A stretch of 64,000 bases of DNA from the IMG/VR virus record IMGVR_UViG_3300046171_000314, positions 62,001-126,000 of that record, one strand, 5' to 3'. The notes beneath the pieces are model-generated. The model made no database searches, had not been told where the DNA came from, and was given only the letters and a program-made list of their open reading frames with translations. The stretch is from a virus. Position numbers and translations under genes: made by a program. This document shows positions 58,293 through 64,000 of the stretch, one piece after another; position 1 is the stretch's first letter, and the number at the start of each line of letters is the position of its first letter.

Positions 58293-59165
58293 ATGTCTAA
58301 TGTTAATAATGCTGTAAAGCAAAAAATTATTTCTGATTATATCAAAACTCCTCAAGGGCGTGCAAAACTTGCTGCTTCTATGACTCAACCGCTTCGTTTG
58401 CGTAGAGATTATAGTTCGGTTGGTCGTAAGACTTTCCTTGTGGAACAACTACCTGATGGTGCTCTTCCTATCTATGATAAAGACCCTGACGTAACTGCTT
58501 ATGTTGTTGGTGAAGAAGGTGAAAACATTCTTGCTATCACTAAGCCTCGTCGTGTTATTTTTCCATTGTTTGAAATTGCATCCAACCCTGAAATTCCTTT
58601 GACACAAATCAAAGAGCGTCGTTTCGACTTGATCGAACGTGCTCAAGACTTGGCTCGTGCTCAAATCCAAGCCGCAGAAGATGAGCGAGTATTCGCTACT
58701 CTTGATGGTGTTGCTACTAACGGATTTGATTCTTTGGGAACTGAAAATGCTGACATTCCTGTTGTTGCTCCTGTTACAGGTGCAGTACTTGCTGATGCAT
58801 ATGCTCTCATCGAACGCCACGATCTTCGTGTTGCTCGTGTCTTTATGAATGCTCGTGACTATGCTGACCTTCGTAAGTTTGGTCGTGACATTCTTGACAT
58901 CGAATCTCAAAGAGATTTGTTGAAGACAGGTCTTATGGGAACTCTTTGGGGTGCTCAAATCATTACTTCACGTATCGTTCCTGTTGGAACTGTATATGTT
59001 GCTTGTGAGCCTGAGTACTTTGGTCGTATTCCTGTTCGTACCGAACTTACTGTTCTTTCTGCTGATGATCCTAAGGCTCGTACCATTGGTTTCTCAGTAT
59101 TTGAAAATCTCGGTATCGGTTGTTTCAATCCAAAAGGACTTGTTCGTTTGTCAATTACTCGATAA
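58293..59165 (+). CDS. major capsid protein (HK97-like fold)
   Basis: 290 residues after a GGAGG SD. RRDYSSVGRKTFLVEQLPDG, PRRVIFPLFEIASNPEIPLT and the helical LIERAQDLARAQIQAAEDER are like the N-arm, E-loop and spine helix of HK97-type capsid proteins. LRVARVFMNARDYADLRKFG and VPVGTVYVACEPEYFGRIPV follow. Position after scaffold, protease and decoration genes and before a strong terminator supports the assignment. Codon use is strongly biased to a few codons (GCT, CGT, CTT), as in highly expressed genes. Confidence 0.85.
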   Translation: MSNVNNAVKQKIISDYIKTPQGRAKLAASMTQPLRLRRDYSSVGRKTFLVEQLPDGALPIYDKDPDVTAYVVGEEGENILAITKPRRVIFPLFEIASNPEIPLTQIKERRFDLIERAQDLARAQIQAAEDERVFATLDGVATNGFDSLGTENADIPVVAPVTGAVLADAYALIERHDLRVARVFMNARDYADLRKFGRDILDIESQRDLLKTGLMGTLWGAQIITSRIVPVGTVYVACEPEYFGRIPVRTELTVLSADDPKARTIGFSVFENLGIGCFNPKGLVRLSITR

Positions 59166-59190
59166 TCGACTTAGAACTGTCACTTGACCT

Positions 59191-59221
59191 AAAACCCTCC
59201 GTATTGCACGGAGGGTTTTTT
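59191..59221 (+). terminator. rho-independent terminator
   Basis: Stem AAAACCCTCCGT/ACGGAGGGTTTT with a short loop followed by T residues, right after the capsid gene. Confidence 0.9.
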
Positions 59222-59267
59222 AATAATTGTCCTATACTTCCCCGTTATGTAAGTAGGGGAGTCTTCT

Positions 59268-59501
59268 ATGAAAGATGTTGTAAGTTTGACCGATTTTCGT
59301 TTGGCAGGGTTTTTAGTTTCAAAGGGGGCAACCCTTTTGAGAACTTCCAAGAACAACAAAGGTGAAGTTGTTTTTACTTTTGATGACAGTGATGGCACAG
59401 CCACGAAAACACTTATGTCTTTCCCAAATTCCCCTGAACAAAGATACGACTCTGCTTGCAAAACAATGTATGACCTAGTAAAAGTTGAACTGCGGAAGTA
59501 A
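59268..59501 (+). CDS. DUF5659-like small protein
   Basis: 77 residues. SLTDFRLAGFLVSKGATLLR followed by EVVFTFDDSD and SACKTMYDLVKVELRK matches the small DUF5659 type found in phages. The function is unknown. It lies alone between the capsid terminator and a late-type box. Confidence 0.65.
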   Translation: MKDVVSLTDFRLAGFLVSKGATLLRTSKNNKGEVVFTFDDSDGTATKTLMSFPNSPEQRYDSACKTMYDLVKVELRK

Positions 59502-59541
59502 ATTATTAGGGTATAATGCCACACCCTTTACAATATCATTA

Positions 59542-59552
59542 CACTATATTTA
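59542..59552 (+). promoter_or_regulatory. CTATATTTA late-type promoter box
   Basis: CACTATATTTA lies 13 bases before the ATG at 59566. The distance is shorter than for the other boxes, so it is a weaker candidate. Confidence 0.35.
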
Positions 59553-59565
59553 TGGAGTTTTTCCT

Positions 59566-59934
59566 ATGAGCACACGACAAGAAGATATTTCTGAATTGAA
59601 TGAACGACTCGAAAACCTTGCGAGCAAACGCTTGGTGGTTTTTGAAGAATACAAAACTGAATCTCAAGGTCTAAATGACAAAGCCAAGTCTATCTTAGAA
59701 GAGGCAGGCATTTTGGAACAATGGACAGAGTTGGAAAAAGAGAAAGCCGAGTTGAACGCTCGCTTTCAAAAATTGCTTGACCCCTACAACAATGCAATTC
59801 AACAAGTTCAAGGTGTCCGAAATTGGTTGAGTTCAAAAGAGAATCCTGTTGCCCCTGAGGTCGCCCCTGCGATTTCTGAGGAGACCGTTGCATTAGAGTC
59901 TTCTCTTGAAGAAGGTGGCGAGGACACCGAATAA
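59566..59934 (+). CDS. helical acidic protein
   Basis: 122 residues from the ATG at 59566. Almost fully helical with a Glu-rich coil (ISELNERLENLASKRLVVFE, LEKEKAELNARFQKLL) and an acidic Pro/Ala-rich tail. It could be an assembly chaperone for head or tail. No family is recognised. A strong terminator follows. Confidence 0.65.
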   Translation: MSTRQEDISELNERLENLASKRLVVFEEYKTESQGLNDKAKSILEEAGILEQWTELEKEKAELNARFQKLLDPYNNAIQQVQGVRNWLSSKENPVAPEVAPAISEETVALESSLEEGGEDTE

Positions 59935-59976
59935 CTTTTTTACTTTCAAATAAATTAGGGTGAAACTAATCTATCA

Positions 59977-60014
59977 AATGAGAAGGTCATTTTTTTAATG
60001 GTCTTCTCATTTTT
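59977..60014 (+). terminator. rho-independent terminator
   Basis: Long stem of about 14 paired bases around AATGAGAAGGTCATT and AATGGTCTTCTCATT, then a T-run. It separates the helical protein from the giant virion gene. The following 100 bases hold CATTCTATGG and an AATAGGAG SD. Confidence 0.85.
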
Positions 60015-60117
60015 CTATTTATATCTCCTTGTAATAGGGTGACTATTCTAAATCATTCTATGGTGTGCAATTGCATCATTCTTTTCTCTTTCTAAAAAAC
60101 ATAATAGGAGTTTATTA

Positions 60118-63100
60118 TGGCTGATTTTTCAACAGGTAGTGGTATTAGCGGTAGCGGTATCAGTGCTAGTGGGGACAATGACAATTTGTCTCTTGCTTTT
60201 ATTAACTTAAAAGGACAAACTGTCGCAGTGGGCGAGGCTCACGATGTCGAACTTGGTTTCTCTGCCTTAACTATTGGTACAGATTCAGGTTCTCTTGAAC
60301 TGTTATCCACAGGCAACATGCTATTTGATGCCTCGCAATACACTTTTCAGACAGGTGCTGTCAATTTCGATGCTGCTGTCACTATGGATACCACTCTTGG
60401 TGTCGATGGTGTTCTGACAGTTAATGATACTTCTGAGGCAACAAGTGCTACAACAGGTTCTGTCATAATAGATGGTGGTGTTGGTATTGCTAAGGATCTT
60501 TATGTAGGTATTGACCTCCATGTAGCAGGCGACCTTATTGCTGTCGGTGATGTAGCAGGTGCGACAGGTACTTTCGGATCACTCACTGTTGGTGGTGGTT
60601 ACGGTAGTTCAGGTGTTTCTGTATCAGCCACAGGTGACATTCAAGCGAATGGTGATCTTGATGTTGATGGTGCTATCACAGGAACAGGTGGAGCAAATAT
60701 CTCAGGTGGCGAGACAGTATTATCTTCTGCTACTGTATCTGACTTGACCGATAATCGTGTTGTTCTTGCAGGAACAGCAGGTGTTCTTGAAGATAGTGCA
60801 AACCTTACATATAATGGTACTGTGCTTACAATCGGTGGTCAATCACAAGGTACTACCGCATTATCTGTTTCAGGGGATGCCGTAGTTACAGGTGATCTTA
60901 CTGTTAATGGTGTTACCGTTACAGCAAATGCCGAAACAGTATTGTTTGAAGATACCATTCTTCAACTTGCAAACAATACCACTTTCAACTCCAATTCTCT
61001 TGATGTTGGTTGGATGTATGAATATGCTAGTGGAGACTTCAAAGGTACTATTTATGACAATAATGCGAGTGAGTTTGCTTTCTTTGAAAATGGTGCGGAA
61101 GGTAGTACAGGTGTTATTACTATCAGCACTTATGCTGATATTCGTATCAAAGACCTTACAGCCGTAGGCGGAACATTTTCAGGAAATATTAGTGCTGTCG
61201 ATGCTATTTTCACAGGTAACCTTCAGGTTGATGGTAACACAACTCTCGGTGACGCTGATACTGACACTCTTTCAATTAATGCTAAGGTTGATACAGCCAT
61301 TATCCCAAGTGGTAGTGTAAGTCTTGGTTCTGCAACAGCAAGTGAGCAATGGACATCTATCTTTGCTGTCAGTGGTGTCTTGGGTAATGGAACAAGTGCT
61401 TCTCTTACTTTTAATGGTGCATCAGGTAATAATACTTTCCAAGTTCCCAATAATGCTCAGGATGCTTTGTCTATCATAGATTCAGGTTCTACTGACATTA
61501 TGGTGTTTGATAGTGTTGACGAAGAGATCCAAATTGCTAACTACGATGTATTTATCACCAATGGTCTTGATGTTGATGGAACAACCAATCTTGATGTTGT
61601 AGATATTGATGGTGGTCTTACTGCCGACACCGCTACCATTGAAGACCTTAATGTTGTTAATGCTGTTGTCTTTACAGATGCAAATGGTACTCTTGATAAC
61701 GATGCTACTCTGACCTTCGACACATCAAGTGCAACGAACGAACTTGCTTTGACAGGAAGTATGACCATTTCTGTTGATCTTGATGTTGATGGTATTGCAA
61801 ATCTTGATGTTGTGGATATTGATGGTGGTGCTAATATCGCAAGCGGTGCTGTTATTGATACCCTACAAGTCTCAGACTTGTCCGATGGTCGGGTTGTCTT
61901 GGCAGGTACATCAGGCGAACTTGAAGATAGTGCGAACTTGACCTTCAGTGGCTCTGCATTAGTTGTTACAGGTACTGCTGCTATCACCTCTACTCTTGAT
62001 GTTGGAAGTACCTCTACCTTTGCCGATACCATTACATTAGATGGTGGGTCTACCGCTACTCAGACAATTAATTTTGCCACAGGTGGTAACGGAAGGCTTC
62101 TCGCAGCAGATGAATTGCATCTCGATGGTGACATTGTTGAAGTCGCAGCAAGTGCAGGAAAGATTACTCTTGACTCTTCAACAGGTGTTGTTGAAATCAA
62201 CGGTATTACTATCACAGAAAGTGCCGCTCAAACACACAATGATATCTTCGCTCAAATTTCTTTGGGAAGTAGCAATGTTGCTTTCTTGTATGAAGATTAT
62301 CAAAGAGAAGAAAGTGAGACTTCAGATCATCTCGGTGCTGATCATGATGTATTTGGTGTCAATGAGTTGCTTGGTTTCAAGCCAATCTCTAAGCCTACTA
62401 TTGACTTGGCAGAAGATAGAGGACAGGGACACCTTTACTCTGTAAATACCTCTGTTGTCGAAAACCAACTTGTCTTTACGAATCTTGCTAATGGTGATGG
62501 TTTCAAGATAGCATTTGACGATGGCGGTTCTTCTTCCACTATCCAAGTTGACATCAACAACCCTGCCTCACCCTCCGCCCCGTACTATGTTTGGGCAGCA
62601 GGTGGTGTTGCTATTAATGTCGGTGCTGATGATAATGAAACTGTTCAAAGACTTGCGAATGCTTTGCAAGCAGCGGATGCGAACAATCCATTCAATGGGC
62701 TACAGGTTGTTGCAGAACAAAATGCTCTTAAAATTGTTCAAGAAGATGCTGCCAAGCCTTTTGAGTCGCCTGTTCTCACTAGCATTACTGATGCCGCAGG
62801 ATCTGACTTAGTTATCAATGACTTCCCTGCTAATGGGGCAGGAACAGCAGCGTTTGTCAACGGAGCAATCAATCAGCCTGAACTTTATTGGGAAGATATC
62901 AAAATCACTAAGTGGACAGGTACTACTTACACCTTTGGTACTGACCTTCAAGCGGCTTATGACTCTGCCTCTGCTGACCAAGATGTTCCTTCAATCATAA
63001 TGGATGGTCAATACGACCTTTCTATTGAACTTGGAGATAGTTCCAAGTTTCAATTGGAGCGTTCATCGAAAGCAGTAATCAACCGACATACGCTTACTTA

Positions 63101-64000
63101 TGAAGGTGAGGCTGATCCAAGTTTGAGCAATGCTAATGTTTCTGAAATTCAGGACAGTGGTTTAGCCTTTGGACATGCCTCTATGTTCTGTGGTGAGTAT
63201 GACTCTACAAATGCTGATGCGACTACTTTGCCCGCAGGTCTTGCTGTTGTTTCAAAAGAACAAAGTGTTATACAGGTTGTTTTTGATGCAAGCACAACAG
63301 GGGCTAACTTGCAGACTAAGATCGTTGCTCTTGAACGTGTTACTACTGCTCCTTTTACTCAAGGAACAGGTACTTCCATTGATTACCAAGAAGGTGGGGC
63401 TTCTCCAAGAGGATGGACTATCAGTAATCCATTCGACTTGAAGTCTAGTATTGAGGCTCTTGCAAATGCAATCAACACCTCTAACGGACCACAAGCAGGG
63501 AGTGCTTCGGACAGATTTTTCAAAGCATCTGTCATTGATATGGGAACTGATGGCGTAATGCTTCAAGTTATCGGTATCAATAATCCTGAGAGAGCCTACA
63601 TTGATATGAGTGGGACTACCATCCTTGCATCAAATCTATCTCTTGTACAACAAAGACAAGTATCTGCTTTGTATAAAGCAGATTCCTCAGAGTCTTCTGA
63701 CTCGATTGTTGGGATTGTTGCTAAGGGTGCTTCTCACGGTGATATGGTGCAATTGCATCAACCAAACACTGTCTTTGAGATTTCCCTTGCCTCAAACGTT
63801 ACAGGGGCAGTAGGTCGAGAGTATCCTACTATCGGGGAAGAAATGTTTGTTGCTAATGAGGTTGGAACAGGTGAAAAGGGAGTCTTTATTCCTGCACAAC
63901 ATCTTGGTGATGCTACTCTTGGATTGGATGCAGGATCTCAGATATTCTCTGTGGGTTATGTTGCAGCCGCTCCTGAGGCAATTTGGGACCCCTCCGCTAA
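60118..64000 (+). CDS. giant repetitive virion protein, incomplete at window end
   Basis: Open from the ATG at 60118 (AATAGGAG SD) to the window edge, at least 1,294 residues. The first 700 residues are Gly/Asp/Thr/Val-rich short beta repeats such as IIDGGVGIAKDLYVG, NLDVVDIDGG (twice) and the pair VSDLTDNRVVLAGTAGVLED / VSDLSDGRVVLAGTSGELED. These resemble the tail or base fibre proteins of large myoviruses and algal viruses. The later part is less repetitive and includes EEGEADPSLS-like and PGLAVVSKEQ-like stretches without catalytic motifs. It is likely a tail fibre or surface appendage protein. Confidence 0.8.

Noticed and set aside
61560-61840. tandem DNA repeats as a possible mobile or CRISPR-like array
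   Set aside because: The repeats are in frame and encode related beta units of one virion protein.
61541-62032. 163-residue minus-strand open frame in the giant virion gene
   Set aside because: It arises from the repetitive GTT/GAT-type codons of the plus-strand gene; no SD and no domain.

Overview
This window looks like part of the genome of a large, AT-rich tailed bacteriophage (Caudoviricetes). It carries a terminase, a portal protein, a prohead protease, scaffold-like acidic proteins, a major capsid protein and the start of a giant virion protein, together with a self-supplied DNA replication, recombination and transcription set. Genes are tightly packed, often with ATGA or TAATG overlaps and strong Shine-Dalgarno sites. 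No integrase, transposase, tRNA or CRISPR array was seen. The host cannot be named; one small acidic lipoprotein with a lipobox only shows that the phage uses a bacterial lipoprotein pathway.

Layout. (1) About 0.2-6.8 kb, mostly minus strand: accessory and early-type genes (HTH-metallophosphoesterase, an ABC-ATPase/GNAT fusion, a small membrane protein, a sigma-70 factor, a glycosylase-like protein, SWIM zinc-finger protein and small proteins). (2) 6.9-13.3 kb, mixed strands: a cytosine-deaminase-like amidohydrolase, a lipoprotein, PIN-PhoH, an HU-like protein, and a 0.6 kb non-coding region rich in hairpins. (3) 13.3-34.2 kb, plus strand: clamp loader delta prime and delta, class II ribonucleotide reductase, RecD-like helicase, a probable ssDNA-binding protein, RuvC, RecA, a split Rad50/SbcC with an Mre11/SbcD nuclease between the halves, a Cas4/RecB-like nuclease, a probable sliding clamp, a TOPRIM primase and DnaX. 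(4) 34.1-35.3 kb: a NusG-like factor followed by a sigma region 4-like protein, the probable switch to late transcription. (5) 35.3-64 kb: virion genes (tail or receptor-binding proteins, Dps-like protein, terminase, portal, topoisomerase IB/cysteine-peptidase fusion, scaffold, prohead protease, capsid), interrupted by short minus-strand cassettes (2H phosphoesterase, SWIM protein, metallopeptidase).

Two promoter-like sequence classes recur upstream of genes on both strands: a CGGTATA box in front of replication and early genes, and a TTCTATATTTC box in front of virion-type genes. With two sigma-like proteins and a NusG homologue, this suggests phage-directed temporal control. At least six genes are split by a single surplus base in a homopolymer run (C4, C4, C4, C5, G5, A6), which looks more like sequencing error or slippage than real gene decay. 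No DNA polymerase, recognised lysis enzyme or tail sheath gene is visible in this window; the genome clearly continues past both ends.
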